Shown here in pieces: positions 1 through 8,545 of a stretch of DNA of 64,000 nt. The notes under the pieces were generated by a model, which was not told the DNA's origin, made no database searches, and was given only the letters and a program-made list of their open reading frames with translations. The position numbers and the translations under genes are program-made. The stretch lies in NCBI RefSeq assembly GCF_000723885.1, contig NZ_CCDG010000011.1:62001-126000 (forward strand). The letters are read 5' to 3'. The stretch comes from Paenibacillus camerounensis (GTDB lineage Bacteria; Bacillota; Bacilli; Paenibacillales; Paenibacillaceae). The first letter of the stretch is position 1; every line of letters starts with the position of its first letter.

Positions 1-386
1 TCGGGGTTGACCGGACAGTGAAGACGGGGACCGGCTACAGCGCCCAGTATATGGGCAGTAACGCTGCACGCTACGAGTCGCTTGAGGAATGCCCGGATGA
101 GCTGCTGCTGTTCTTCCATCACGTGCCGTACACCCATGTGCTCCATTCCGGCAAAACCGTAATTCAGCACATTTACGATACGCATTTTGAAGGGGCGCAG
201 CGGGCGGAAGGGCTGTTGTCCTCCTGGCAGAGCTTGAAGGACAAGGTAAGAGAGGATCTGTATGTGCAGGTGGAACAGCGTCTTACAGGCCAAGCCGCGC
301 ATGCGAAGGAATGGCGTGACCAGATCAACACGTATTTTTACCGGAAAAGCGGTATAGAAGATCAGTTGTCACGAATCATCTACTAA
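1..386 (+). CDS. alpha-glucuronidase, GH67 family (C-terminal part)
   Basis: Only the last ~128 codons are present; the frame is open from base 3 and the gene starts left of the window. The residues [14 protein letters not shown], then [18 protein letters not shown], then [16 protein letters not shown] match the conserved C-terminal region of GH67 enzymes, which remove (4-O-methyl)glucuronic acid from xylo-oligosaccharides. The GTG at 18 is an internal Val, not a start. No signal peptide can be judged. The stop abuts the ATG of the next gene, so the two are co-transcribed. The uronate catabolic operon at 9.5-13.6 kb would use the released glucuronate, which supports the call. Confidence 0.88.
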   Translation, partial: GVDRTVKTGTGYSAQYMGSNAARYESLEECPDELLLFFHHVPYTHVLHSGKTVIQHIYDTHFEGAQRAEGLLSSWQSLKDKVREDLYVQVEQRLTGQAAHAKEWRDQINTYFYRKSGIEDQLSRIIY

Positions 387-1193
387 ATGGATATGAACAT
401 GACGATTACCTTCGGAACGGTTATTGACTGGCTTACGGACGGAATCCCCGTGCCGGAGCAGACGGTAGACAGGCTGGAAACAGGAACACCGGAGACGGAG
501 GTGCGGGGAATTGTCACCGCATTTACCGCCTCGCAATATGTGATAGAACAGGCGGCTGCCCTGGGAGCTAATCTGATCCTTTCCCATGAAGGGATCTATT
601 ACAGCCATCACGACCAGCGGGAGCGGCTTGGACAGGACCCTGTTTACCTGCAGAAGTCTGCGCAAATTGCCGGAACGGAGACAGGCATCTACCGTTTCCA
701 TGACTATGTGCACCGCTATACGCCGGACGGTATTACCGAAGGGCTAATTGCTGAGCTGGGCTGGCAGGAGTATGTGGAGGAGCACCGTCCGGCCGTGTCC
801 GTTCTTACTCTTCCGCCCGCATCGCTGAGAGAAATTGCGGAGTATGTGAAGCGTAAGCTGCAGATATCCTATGTGCGCGCAGCAGGGGGATTAACCGGCT
901 CCTGCAGCCGGATAGGCATCCTGGTCGGCTACCGGGGCGGCAGCCAGCTGGCGATTCCCCTGTACGGGGAAGAGGGGCTTGACCTGATCATTGCCGGTGA
1001 AGGCCCGGAATGGGAGACGCCGGAATATGTCAGGGATGCGCTGCAGCAGGGGCGCAGCAAGGCTTTGATTATGCTTGGACACGCCGAGAGTGAAGCTCCG
1101 GGCATGAAGCTGCTGGCCGAGCGGCTGGCTGCTCAGTTTCCGGCGGTGCCGGTGCGCTACATCCCGGAACGTCCGGTGTTTGAAGTGATTTAA
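387..1193 (+). CDS. Nif3-like dinuclear metal center protein (DUF34)
   Basis: 268 aa beginning at the ATG directly after the preceding stop. Nif3/DUF34 signatures are visible: SHEGIYYSHHD near residues 66-76, RFHDYVHRY near 103-111 and the C-terminal MLGHAESEAPGMKLLAERL helix, carrying the His/Glu ligands expected for a two-metal site. The molecular role of the family is not settled; metal or GTP-cyclohydrolase-like functions have been proposed. It sits in a sugar-catabolic operon as a translationally coupled partner of the GH67 gene, which hints at a local role, but that is inference. A terminator follows. Confidence 0.8.
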   Translation: MDMNMTITFGTVIDWLTDGIPVPEQTVDRLETGTPETEVRGIVTAFTASQYVIEQAAALGANLILSHEGIYYSHHDQRERLGQDPVYLQKSAQIAGTETGIYRFHDYVHRYTPDGITEGLIAELGWQEYVEEHRPAVSVLTLPPASLREIAEYVKRKLQISYVRAAGGLTGSCSRIGILVGYRGGSQLAIPLYGEEGLDLIIAGEGPEWETPEYVRDALQQGRSKALIMLGHAESEAPGMKLLAERLAAQFPAVPVRYIPERPVFEVI

Positions 1194-1199
1194 CGCCTG

Positions 1200-1226
1200 A
1201 ACCTCCTTGCTGCCAAGGAGGTTTTT
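1200..1226 (+). terminator. rho-independent terminator after the Nif3-like gene
   Basis: ACCTCCTT / AAGGAGGT stem with a 6-nt loop followed by TTTTTGGTTT, starting 7 bases after the stop at 1193. It ends the GH67/Nif3 transcript before the TnpB element. Confidence 0.85.
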
Positions 1227-1291
1227 GGTTTGGCGGGATGTCCTGGCAGCGGGACAATGCAGGCTTTTTATCTAAAAAAGCTGAGAATACT

Positions 1292-1309
1292 CCACCCTCG
1301 ATAGGGTGG
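1292..1309 (+). repeat. left-end subterminal palindrome of the TnpB element
   Basis: CCACCCT, loop CGAT, AGGGTGG: a perfect 7-bp stem about 80 bases before the tnpB start. IS605-family ends carry imperfect subterminal hairpins recognised by TnpA; position and shape fit that role. Confidence 0.6.
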
Positions 1310-1391
1310 GAATGAATCTGCGGTATTTGAACCTAAACCCGAACGTATGTGCTATAATATGAATAATATTACCAAAAATGAGGTGTCGCAC

Positions 1392-2480
1392 ATGCTGATA
1401 CATCAAGCCTATAAATACCGGATCTACCCCACACCGGAACAACAGCAACTCATAAGGCGTATGTTTGGCTGCTGCCGCTTTGTGTTCAATACCTTTTTGG
1501 ACACTTGGAATCAAAGCTATGCGGAAACGGGAAAAGGTTTGTCCTATCACGCTTGTGCGACAAAACTCCCTGTACTAAAAGCGCAATACGACTGGCTGAA
1601 AGAAGTCGATAGCATCGCTTTGCAGTCGGTTGCCCGTCATGTGGCGGATAGCTTTGATCGCTTTTTCAAAAAGCAAAATCAAGCGCCACGCTTTAAGAGC
1701 CGGAAGCATCCGGTTCAAAGTTACACGACCAAATTCACGAACGGGAATATCGCCATTGATGGGAGTCGCTTGAAGCTCCCAAAACTCGGCTGGATGCGTT
1801 TTGCAAACTCCCGGAAGCTGGAAGGACGGATATTGACTGCTGCCGTGCGTCAAAACGCCAGTGGAAAATTTTTCGTTTCGCTTGGTTGCGAAGTTGAAAA
1901 GAACCCACTACCGCAAGTGGACGCACATACCGGAATCGATCTGGGTTTGAAAGAGTATGCTGTAAGCTCGAATGGTGAACGGTATGCCAATCCCCGCTTT
2001 TACCGCCAATATGAGAAAAAGCTGGCGCTTTGGCAGCGGCGGATGGCTCGGCGTACTTCGGGCGGCTCCAACTGGAAGAAAGCGAAGCAGCATGTCGCTC
2101 GCATTCACGAACGTATTGCGAATAAACGAAATGATTTTCTCCACCAACTGACAACGAAACTGATCCGTGAAAACCAAACGATTAGTATCGAACATCTGCG
2201 TGTCGCGAATATGATTCAGAATCCCAAGCTTTCAAAATCCATCGCGGATGCGTCTTGGGGGGAGTGGGTACGGCAACTGACGTACAAAGCCCTTTGGTAT
2301 GGACGAACCCTTCGGATCGCCGATACGTTCGAACCGACCAGTCAGCGGTGTCACGTGTGTGGCACAATCCACTCGGAAGTTAAGAATCTTGCGGTTCGGG
2401 AATGGACGTGCAACGCTTGCGGTACGCTTCATGACCGTGATGAAAACGCCGCTCATAATATTGCACAAGTAGCGGTTTAA
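1392..2480 (+). CDS. tnpB: TnpB, RNA-guided endonuclease of an IS605-family element
   Basis: 362 aa from the ATG at 1392 (GAGGTG at 1380-1385 is the ribosome binding site; the ATG at 1347 lacks one). The N-terminal part (AYKYRIYPTPEQ, CRFVFN) is the OrfB helix-turn-helix region. RuvC-like catalytic residues are intact: Asp183 in GIDLGLKEYA, Glu267 in ISIEHL, Asp350 in HDRDENAAHN. A zinc finger CHVC...CNAC lies between the last two. Length is typical of a full TnpB, so it is probably an active nuclease rather than a remnant. The 3' end overlaps the guide-RNA scaffold. TnpB proteins are ancestors of Cas12 and use a right-end RNA to cut beside a short target motif. Confidence 0.9.
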   Translation: MLIHQAYKYRIYPTPEQQQLIRRMFGCCRFVFNTFLDTWNQSYAETGKGLSYHACATKLPVLKAQYDWLKEVDSIALQSVARHVADSFDRFFKKQNQAPRFKSRKHPVQSYTTKFTNGNIAIDGSRLKLPKLGWMRFANSRKLEGRILTAAVRQNASGKFFVSLGCEVEKNPLPQVDAHTGIDLGLKEYAVSSNGERYANPRFYRQYEKKLALWQRRMARRTSGGSNWKKAKQHVARIHERIANKRNDFLHQLTTKLIRENQTISIEHLRVANMIQNPKLSKSIADASWGEWVRQLTYKALWYGRTLRIADTFEPTSQRCHVCGTIHSEVKNLAVREWTCNACGTLHDRDENAAHNIAQVAV

Positions 2481-2604
2481 CCGCCACCTATCCAAATGAT
2501 AGAACTGCGGGAACGCAGGAATCGCTTGCTAAATAAGAAGAGGTTACTCTTCTGTTCGCAAGAATCCGCCACTTCAAGCGCTAGCTAAGTGGGGGAGAAT
2601 TCAA
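2472..2604 (+). ncRNA. omegaRNA scaffold / right end of the TnpB element
   Basis: Four nested helices follow or overlap the tnpB stop: GCGG...CCGC (2472-2484), CTGCG-GGAA-CGCAG (2505-2518), AGAAGAG-GTTA-CTCTTCT (2536-2553) flanked by GCTTGC/GCAAG, and CCACTT...AAGTGG (2569-2592), ending GAATTCAA. This is the usual architecture of the RNA made from the right end of IS605 elements. The guide segment would be the bases right after about 2604 (start GATAATGAC). The 3' boundary could be off by 1-2 bases. Confidence 0.65.
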
Positions 2605-2725
2605 GATAATGACAATCCATTATGCATATTGAACATTGCTCCGGGTGCTGGTTATCGCTTACATTGAAGGTGCATGAAATCGCACAGGGCGGTAACCGGA
2701 CCCATATTTTACAGTGGAGGTCATC

Positions 2726-4324
2726 ATGTTGATCAAAAGTTGGAGAAAAGGAAGGGCCAGGCATTCAGCCGTTTTTGTACTGGGCATTGTCCTGCTTGCC
2801 GGAGGCTGCGGGGGCTCTAATAATGAAAGCGCTTTGAAGATTCCTCCGGGCAATCCGTCTGCGGACCCCGCTGATTTTTCCTATCCGATGACAGGGGATA
2901 TCACACTCACCTTTATGAATGAGCAACTGGGAGGCACGCCGGAGCGTCTGCCGATTGAGGACGAGTACGAGGCCCGGACCGGAATCCGTATCGGGCAGCT
3001 GGGAGGCACGCCGATGACCGACCAGAAATTCAGTCTGCTGCTGGCGTCAGGCGAGCTGCCGGATATTTTTCTCAACACCTGGCTGCAGTTTCCCGGCGGT
3101 CCCGATAAAGCGGTGGAGCAGGGCTATATTCTCAAGCTGAATGATCTGATCGGACAGTATGCCCCCAACCTGAAACGGACGCTTGCCGAGCATCCCGAAA
3201 TTGACAAAATGATCAAAACCGATGCCGGCACCTACTACGCCTTCCCGTTCATCCGTTCGGAAAACGGCAGGGTATACGGCGGACCGATTATCCGCCAGGA
3301 CTGGCTGGACGAGCTGGGGCTTGGCATCCCGGAGACGATCGGCGAGTGGCATACGGTACTGACTGCTTTTAAAGAAAGGAAACAGGCGGCCGCCCCGCTG
3401 ACGCTCCGTACCTTGTTCCTGGGTGAGCGGACCGGCGGATTTGCCGGCGCCTTCGGGGTGATGGGGAATTTTTACGTTAATGACGGGAAGGTGGTCTACG
3501 GCTACCTGGAGCCGGGCTATAAGGAGTACCTGAAGACGATGGCGCAGTGGTATAAGGAGGGGCTGATCGATAAGGATTTTGCCTCTGTCGACGCGGCGAC
3601 TGTGGATAAAAAAATGGCCTCCGGCGAGAGCGGAGCGACGATCGGCTGGCAATTTTATATTGAGAGCTACAATTCGGCAGCACAGGCCGCCGGGAAACAG
3701 GCTGATTTTGCAGCAGCCCCGTATCCTGCAGCCGCCAAGGGGACAACGCCGGAGTTCGGCCAGCTCGACAATGCCTATGCGGGAACCTACTCTGCGGCAA
3801 TTTCGGCTAATACGAAGCATGTGGAGGCGGCGATGCGGTGGCTTGATTATGCTTTTACCGAAGAGGGAAGTATGCTGAATACCTTTGGCATTGAAGGAAC
3901 TACGTATACTTTGGTGGACGGCGAGCCGGTGTACACGGACTTTGTGGCGAATAACCCGGACGGTATTTCCAGCGATAAGGTGATGCTCAAATACTCGCAC
4001 AGCACTAACTTTCCAATGATTCAGCAGGATAATCATCTGCCGGTGAAGTTTGCCCAGACCACTGCGGCCCTGGACATCTGGAAGAATACGAACCACGAGC
4101 GCCATCTGCTTCCTCCGGTTACCCCGACAGGTGAGGAATCCGACGAGCTGGGCAGCATTATGAACGACATCAATACCCTGGTGAAGGAGGCAGAGCTCAA
4201 AATTATTCTCGGCACCGAGCCGGTGGATAACTACGACAAATACGTGCAGCAGATGCGGGATATGGGGATTGAGCGGGCGCTGGACATTCAGCAGGCAGCC
4301 TATGAACGTTATCTGAAGCGCTGA
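2726..4324 (+). CDS. extracellular sugar-binding lipoprotein (LplA-type)
   Basis: 532 aa from ATG 2726, with GTGGAGGTC six bases upstream; the GTG at 2714 is part of that ribosome binding site. The first ~30 residues form a lipoprotein signal (arginine/lysine-rich start, hydrophobic core, lipobox LAGGC). The rest is a family 1-type solute-binding fold with features of Paenibacillus LplA proteins: a LASGELPDIFL strand-helix, QDWLDELGLGIPETI and a C-terminal YDKYVQQMRDMGIER segment. It should present an oligosaccharide to an ABC importer, but no permease genes lie nearby, so transporter partners are elsewhere. It is 46 bases upstream of the GH2 gene and probably co-transcribed, tying its ligand to that enzyme's substrate. 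Confidence 0.85.
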   Translation: MLIKSWRKGRARHSAVFVLGIVLLAGGCGGSNNESALKIPPGNPSADPADFSYPMTGDITLTFMNEQLGGTPERLPIEDEYEARTGIRIGQLGGTPMTDQKFSLLLASGELPDIFLNTWLQFPGGPDKAVEQGYILKLNDLIGQYAPNLKRTLAEHPEIDKMIKTDAGTYYAFPFIRSENGRVYGGPIIRQDWLDELGLGIPETIGEWHTVLTAFKERKQAAAPLTLRTLFLGERTGGFAGAFGVMGNFYVNDGKVVYGYLEPGYKEYLKTMAQWYKEGLIDKDFASVDAATVDKKMASGESGATIGWQFYIESYNSAAQAAGKQADFAAAPYPAAAKGTTPEFGQLDNAYAGTYSAAISANTKHVEAAMRWLDYAFTEEGSMLNTFGIEGTTYTLVDGEPVYTDFVANNPDGISSDKVMLKYSHSTNFPMIQQDNHLPVKFAQTTAALDIWKNTNHERHLLPPVTPTGEESDELGSIMNDINTLVKEAELKIILGTEPVDNYDKYVQQMRDMGIERALDIQQAAYERYLKR

Positions 4325-4370
4325 GACCGGGCGGGTATGCCGGAGACACAGATCAGGAGGAGATCATATA

Positions 4371-7300
4371 ATGAACACTTTACGCAAAATAAACGGGGGC
4401 TGGCAGTTCAGTAAGCAGCCGCTGTGCTCTGAGCTGACAAAGGTAATGGCGGAGGCGGACTGGATGCCCGTTACCCTGCCGCATGACTGGCTGATCTACG
4501 ATACGAATGCGCTCTATGAGAACGGGGAGGGCTGGTACACCAGGACGCTTACTCTGGATACAATACCGCCGGAGCGCTGCTGGTCTCTGCGGTTTGAAGG
4601 CGTATACATGGACTCTACGCTGTATGTAAACGGACAGGAGGCGGGGGAGTGGAAGTATGGGTATTCCACCTTTGAGTTTGACATTACGCCTTATTTGCAG
4701 GAGGGGGATAACACCATTGTAATGCGGGTTGTTCATGAATCGCCTAATTCCCGCTGGTATTCCGGGGCAGGCATCTACCGCTCGGTGTGGCTGCGTGAAT
4801 ATCCGCTGAGTCATATTGCTGCAGACGGAATCTACATTGCTGCACGGCCGGCGGATGCCGGGAACTGGACGGTGGATGTGGATACAGAGCTGGTGCTTGG
4901 CGACACTGCCGTCCGGACGCTGGATAATGAGCAGAGCTTGGCGGCTGACGGGGAAAAGGTGGCATATGCGCTTCGTCATACGGTGCTGGACAGCGACGGT
5001 AATACAGTAGCCCGGGAGGAGTCCGCAGTGCTGGTGGCGGACGGCAGCGGGACCGTGCATGCCCATAGCAGGCTGGTTGTGGAACAGCCTGCGCTCTGGG
5101 ACATTGCCAGTCCGAGCCTGTACTGGCTAAAGACAGAGCTGCTGGAAGGCGGGAACGTTATCCAGGAGGAGCGTGAACGGTTCGGCTTTCGGACAGTGGA
5201 GCTGGACAGTGACAAGGGATTTTTCCTCAACGGCCGCTCCTTTAAGCTGAACGGGGTGTGCCAGCACCATGATCTGGGTGCGCTGGGGGCAGCGGTTAAT
5301 ACGGCTGCGCTGCGGCGGCAGATCGTGCTGCTGCAGGAGATGGGCGTGAACGCCATCCGCACGGCCCATAATATGCCTGCGGTCGAGCTGATGGAGCTGG
5401 CCGATGAGCTGGGCGTGCTGATCGTTTCGGAGGCGTTTGACATGTGGGAGCGCAGCAAGACGCCTTACGACTACGCCCGTTTCTTCCCGGATTGGTGGAG
5501 GAAGGATATTGCCAGCTGGGTCCGGCGCGACCGGAACTGTCCGAGCCTGATCATGTGGAGCATCGGCAACGAGATCTATGATACCCACGCAGGTGAGCGG
5601 GGCCAGGAGGTTACCCGGATGCTCCAGGATGAGGTGCTGCTGCATGACCCGCGCGGCAACGGCTTTGTAACGATCGGCTCGAACTATATGCCATGGGAAA
5701 ATGCCCGCAAATGCGCAGACATCGTCAAACTTGCCGGTTATAACTATGGCGAGAAATATTATGATGCTCATCATGCGGAGCATCCGGACTGGATCATTTA
5801 CGGAAGCGAGACCTGCTCGACGGTGCAGAGCCGGGGTATCTATCATTTTCCGCTGGACCAGCCGGTACTTGCTGACGATGACCAGCAGTGTTCGGCGCTT
5901 GGCAACAGCTCAACAAGCTGGGGCGCGAAGAATACAGAAACCTGCATCACCGGAGACAGGGATGCCAAGTATTCCCTGGGACAGTTCCTCTGGACCGGCT
6001 TCGACTATATCGGGGAACCGACCCCATATCATACCAAGAACTCCTACTTCGGACAACTGGACACCGCCGGGTTCCCGAAGGATTCCTATTATATTTATCA
6101 GGCGGAATGGACGGATTACCGCACTTCCCCGATGATTCATATTTTTCCGTATTGGGATTTCTCCGAAGGTCAGCTGATTGATGTCCGGGTCTGCTCCAAT
6201 GCGCCGCGGATTGAGCTGTTCCTGGATGATGTCTCCCAAGGTACGTATGACATTGACCATGAAAATGGTCTTCAGCTTGTAGGGAACTGGAAGCTGCCGT
6301 ACAAGGCAGGGGTTCTCCGGGCCGATGCCTATGATGAGCATGGTCAGGTGATAGCTTCGGAGCAGCGTGCTTCCTTCGGCAATGCCGCCTCCCTTGTGCT
6401 GGCAGCAGACAAGCAGGAGCTTGCTGCTGACGGGCAGGATCTGATCTTCGTTACGATCACTGCCGCGGATGCAGCGGGTCTCCCTGTGGAGAATGCCAGC
6501 AACCGGGTGCAGTTGAGCATCGAAGGACCGGGACGGCTGGTCGGCCTGGATAACGGGGACAGCACAGATTACGATGCCTACAAAGGCGCAAGCCGCCGAA
6601 TGTTCAGCGGCAAGCTGCTGGCGATTATCGCAGGCACACTGGAGCCGGGGGCGATTACGCTGCGCGCGGAGTCGGCGGGTATTGCCGGTGCGGAGATCGT
6701 GTTGCAGTCCGTGCCGGCTGCTGCGGGAGCGGAAGAGCGGGTGCTCTATGCGGATTGTCCGCTGGAAGCCGGGCGGGGAACCAGCGGGAGCGCCGGGGAT
6801 ACCGTCGGCGATGCCTTGCCTGAGGTGCCGGTTCGTAAGCTGGAGCTCCTCTGCCCCGAAGGCACGCTGCTGACCCCGGATAAGTCCGGCTTGCCCATCC
6901 GCGTGAAGCTGCATCCGGAGAACGCCACTTATCAGGATGTGGAATGGCGCATCACCAACGCGGCCGGAGTGGATTCCAATATCGCCTCCCTTGAGGTGAA
7001 CGGGCATGAAGTGCTGATCACTGCGCTCGGTGACGGCGATGTATATGTAAGGTGCGGGGTAAGGAACGGTGCAGATGGCATCCGGCTGTACTCACAGATG
7101 GAACTTAAGCTGAGCGGCTTCGGGCAGGCTTATCTGAACCCATATGAGTTTGTCTCCGCAGCCTATCACAGCAGCGCCAGCTACAATCTGACTAACGGCA
7201 ATGAACGCGGCGTAGCGACGGCGCGTGAAGGGCAGAGCCTGATCTGCTTCGAGCGGATCGACTTTGGCAGCTACGGTGCTGATGAATTGACACTGCCTAT

Positions 7301-7910
7301 ATTCGCTTTGGACAGTGAGGAATATCAGATCGGGATCTGGGAGGGTATTCCCGGCCAGTCTGGTGCAGTGCTGCTGGATACCGTGCTCTATCAGAAGCCG
7401 TCACAATGGAATGTATACCAGGAGGAAAGCTACAAGCTGCCTAAGCGGTTGAGCGGAATTGTGACATTGTCCTTCGTCCTGCAGAAGAAAATTCACCTTA
7501 AGGGCTTCCGCTTTGCCCGCCGGCACAAAGCCTTCGCCAGTCTCGGCGCCCTGGAGAACAGCCGGATATACGGGGATACGTTCTCTGTTACGGAGAATGC
7601 GGTTGAGGGAATCGGCAACAATGTGTCCCTGATCTACGAGGATATGGACTTTGGTGCACAGGGGGCAGTGCGGCTGCAGATCTGCGGGCGGTCTCAGCTT
7701 GCGAACAATACGGTCCACCTGCTGTTCGGCAGCCCCGACGGCGACTCCAAGCAGCTTGTTGAATTTCAAGGGGCGGACAGCTATACGGTGCGGGAATTTG
7801 TGCTTGAACCAGTGTATGGTGCACAGACTGTGACATTCCTGTTCCTGCCGGGCAGTAACTTTGATCTGCAATGGTTCCGGTTTTTGCCGGGTGGAGAGGA
7901 AACAAATTAA
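4371..7910 (+). CDS. large GH2-family glycoside hydrolase (beta-galactosidase-like)
   Basis: 1179 aa, ATG preceded by AGGAGGAGATC. Order: N-terminal sugar-binding jelly roll (about 1-160; LPHDWLIYD, NSRWYSGAGIYR), immunoglobulin-like domain (to about 275), TIM barrel (about 276-590), then Ig-like domains and a C-terminal beta-sandwich from about 950. The acid/base is Glu401 in SIGNEIYD and the nucleophile is probably Glu480 in YGSETCS. No signal peptide, so it acts in the cytosol on imported oligosaccharides. Beta-galactosidase is the commonest activity of this subtype; beta-glucuronidase or another beta-glycosidase is possible given the uronate genes downstream. Confidence 0.85.
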   Translation: MNTLRKINGGWQFSKQPLCSELTKVMAEADWMPVTLPHDWLIYDTNALYENGEGWYTRTLTLDTIPPERCWSLRFEGVYMDSTLYVNGQEAGEWKYGYSTFEFDITPYLQEGDNTIVMRVVHESPNSRWYSGAGIYRSVWLREYPLSHIAADGIYIAARPADAGNWTVDVDTELVLGDTAVRTLDNEQSLAADGEKVAYALRHTVLDSDGNTVAREESAVLVADGSGTVHAHSRLVVEQPALWDIASPSLYWLKTELLEGGNVIQEERERFGFRTVELDSDKGFFLNGRSFKLNGVCQHHDLGALGAAVNTAALRRQIVLLQEMGVNAIRTAHNMPAVELMELADELGVLIVSEAFDMWERSKTPYDYARFFPDWWRKDIASWVRRDRNCPSLIMWSIGNEIYDTHAGERGQEVTRMLQDEVLLHDPRGNGFVTIGSNYMPWENARKCADIVKLAGYNYGEKYYDAHHAEHPDWIIYGSETCSTVQSRGIYHFPLDQPVLADDDQQCSALGNSSTSWGAKNTETCITGDRDAKYSLGQFLWTGFDYIGEPTPYHTKNSYFGQLDTAGFPKDSYYIYQAEWTDYRTSPMIHIFPYWDFSEGQLIDVRVCSNAPRIELFLDDVSQGTYDIDHENGLQLVGNWKLPYKAGVLRADAYDEHGQVIASEQRASFGNAASLVLAADKQELAADGQDLIFVTITAADAAGLPVENASNRVQLSIEGPGRLVGLDNGDSTDYDAYKGASRRMFSGKLLAIIAGTLEPGAITLRAESAGIAGAEIVLQSVPAAAGAEERVLYADCPLEAGRGTSGSAGDTVGDALPEVPVRKLELLCPEGTLLTPDKSGLPIRVKLHPENATYQDVEWRITNAAGVDSNIASLEVNGHEVLITALGDGDVYVRCGVRNGADGIRLYSQMELKLSGFGQAYLNPYEFVSAAYHSSASYNLTNGNERGVATAREGQSLICFERIDFGSYGADELTLPIFALDSEEYQIGIWEGIPGQSGAVLLDTVLYQKPSQWNVYQEESYKLPKRLSGIVTLSFVLQKKIHLKGFRFARRHKAFASLGALENSRIYGDTFSVTENAVEGIGNNVSLIYEDMDFGAQGAVRLQICGRSQLANNTVHLLFGSPDGDSKQLVEFQGADSYTVREFVLEPVYGAQTVTFLFLPGSNFDLQWFRFLPGGEETN

Positions 7911-7927
7911 GGTAATAAAAACTTTTA

Positions 7928-7960
7928 ACAGCCTGTCCTCGAATTCCGGGGGCGGGCTGT
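7928..7960 (+). terminator. hairpin after the GH2 gene
   Basis: ACAGCCTG / CGGGCTGT stem (one G-T pair) 18 bases after the stop. The tail CTTCTGTAT is only moderately T-rich, so termination may be incomplete. Confidence 0.6.
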
Positions 7961-8059
7961 CTTCTGTATCGCTGGCTTTCCTGCAAACAAGGTGAAGCAT
8001 AACCGTAGTAAACGATATGAGGATAATTGGGTAAAATGGTGTGTTTTGGAATGACAAAG

Positions 8060-8499
8060 TGTGTGGAAGGTTGAAAATGGAGTTATAGCGCAAGAGGATG
8101 AGTCAGGTTAGTTAAAGTAACATTATTAGTTTAGGCAAACGGCCGGAATCAAAGGCAAAAATGCCTCTGATTCCGCCCAAAGTGGGGTAGCGCCGAAATC
8201 TGCCAGTTGGCTTGGCTAACTGTTAAGGGTGAAGTGAAGTTCGGGACTTAGTAGTGTGTTCTAGTCAGGAAAAGTGGGGGGATGGGGAAAGTGGGGTTGC
8301 TGTGCAAGAGGAGTAGTGAGGGTAGTTGAGTAATATTGTTAGTTGGGTGCGTGGCGGGAATCCGTGAGGTGGGATCAAAGGCAAAAATGCCTTTGATATC
8401 GCTCAAAGTGGACGCACGGCCGAAATCAAAGGCAAAAATGCCTTTGATTCCGCCTAAAGTAGGCAAACGGCCAAAATCAGAGGCAAAAATGCCTCTGAT
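8060..8499 (+). repeat. intergenic repeat block with 51-bp-spaced palindromes
   Basis: Fills most of the 635-bp gap between the GH2 gene and the GntR gene. Near-identical 24-bp palindromes (core AAAGGCAAAAATGCCTTT; one or both arms sometimes CTCT/GAGA) begin at 8148, 8374, 8425 and 8476; the last three are exactly 51 bp apart. The spacers also match (CGCCtAAAGT..GC..ACGGCC). The segment 8088-8200 resembles 8301-8415 (GCGCAAGAGGA / GTGCAAGAGGA, then TTAGTT..AGTAA.ATT.TTAGTT), so a larger ~213-bp unit has been duplicated as well. No convincing gene is present; open frames crossing it are 17-residue repeats produced by the 51-bp period. Confidence 0.85.
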
Positions 8500-8545
8500 C
8501 TTCCCGCCGGCAGACGCACCACGCAGATCTGGCCTCCGGGCCGCC

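Larger units (their letters stand above)
1271..2604 (+). mobile_element. IS200/IS605-type element carrying tnpB only
   Basis: A unit of about 1.33 kb with a 7-bp stem/4-nt loop palindrome near the left end (CCACCCT...AGGGTGG, 1292-1309), one tnpB gene, and a right end containing nested hairpins that finishes GAATTCAA at about 2604. No tnpA (Y1 transposase) lies beside it, so this is a solo TnpB copy that would need TnpA in trans to move. The T-rich TTTTTAT at 1265-1270 is a candidate left-flank target motif. Exact ends are inferred from the hairpins and the common TTCAA-type right end; there are no target-site duplications, as expected for this class. Confidence 0.75.

Noticed and set aside
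3047..4105. 352-codon minus-strand frame across the first lipoprotein gene
   Set aside because: Antisense shadow with no domain signature; the plus-strand lipoprotein explains the region.
5910..7007. 365-codon minus-strand frame across the GH2 gene
   Set aside because: Antisense shadow; no start context or recognisable motif.
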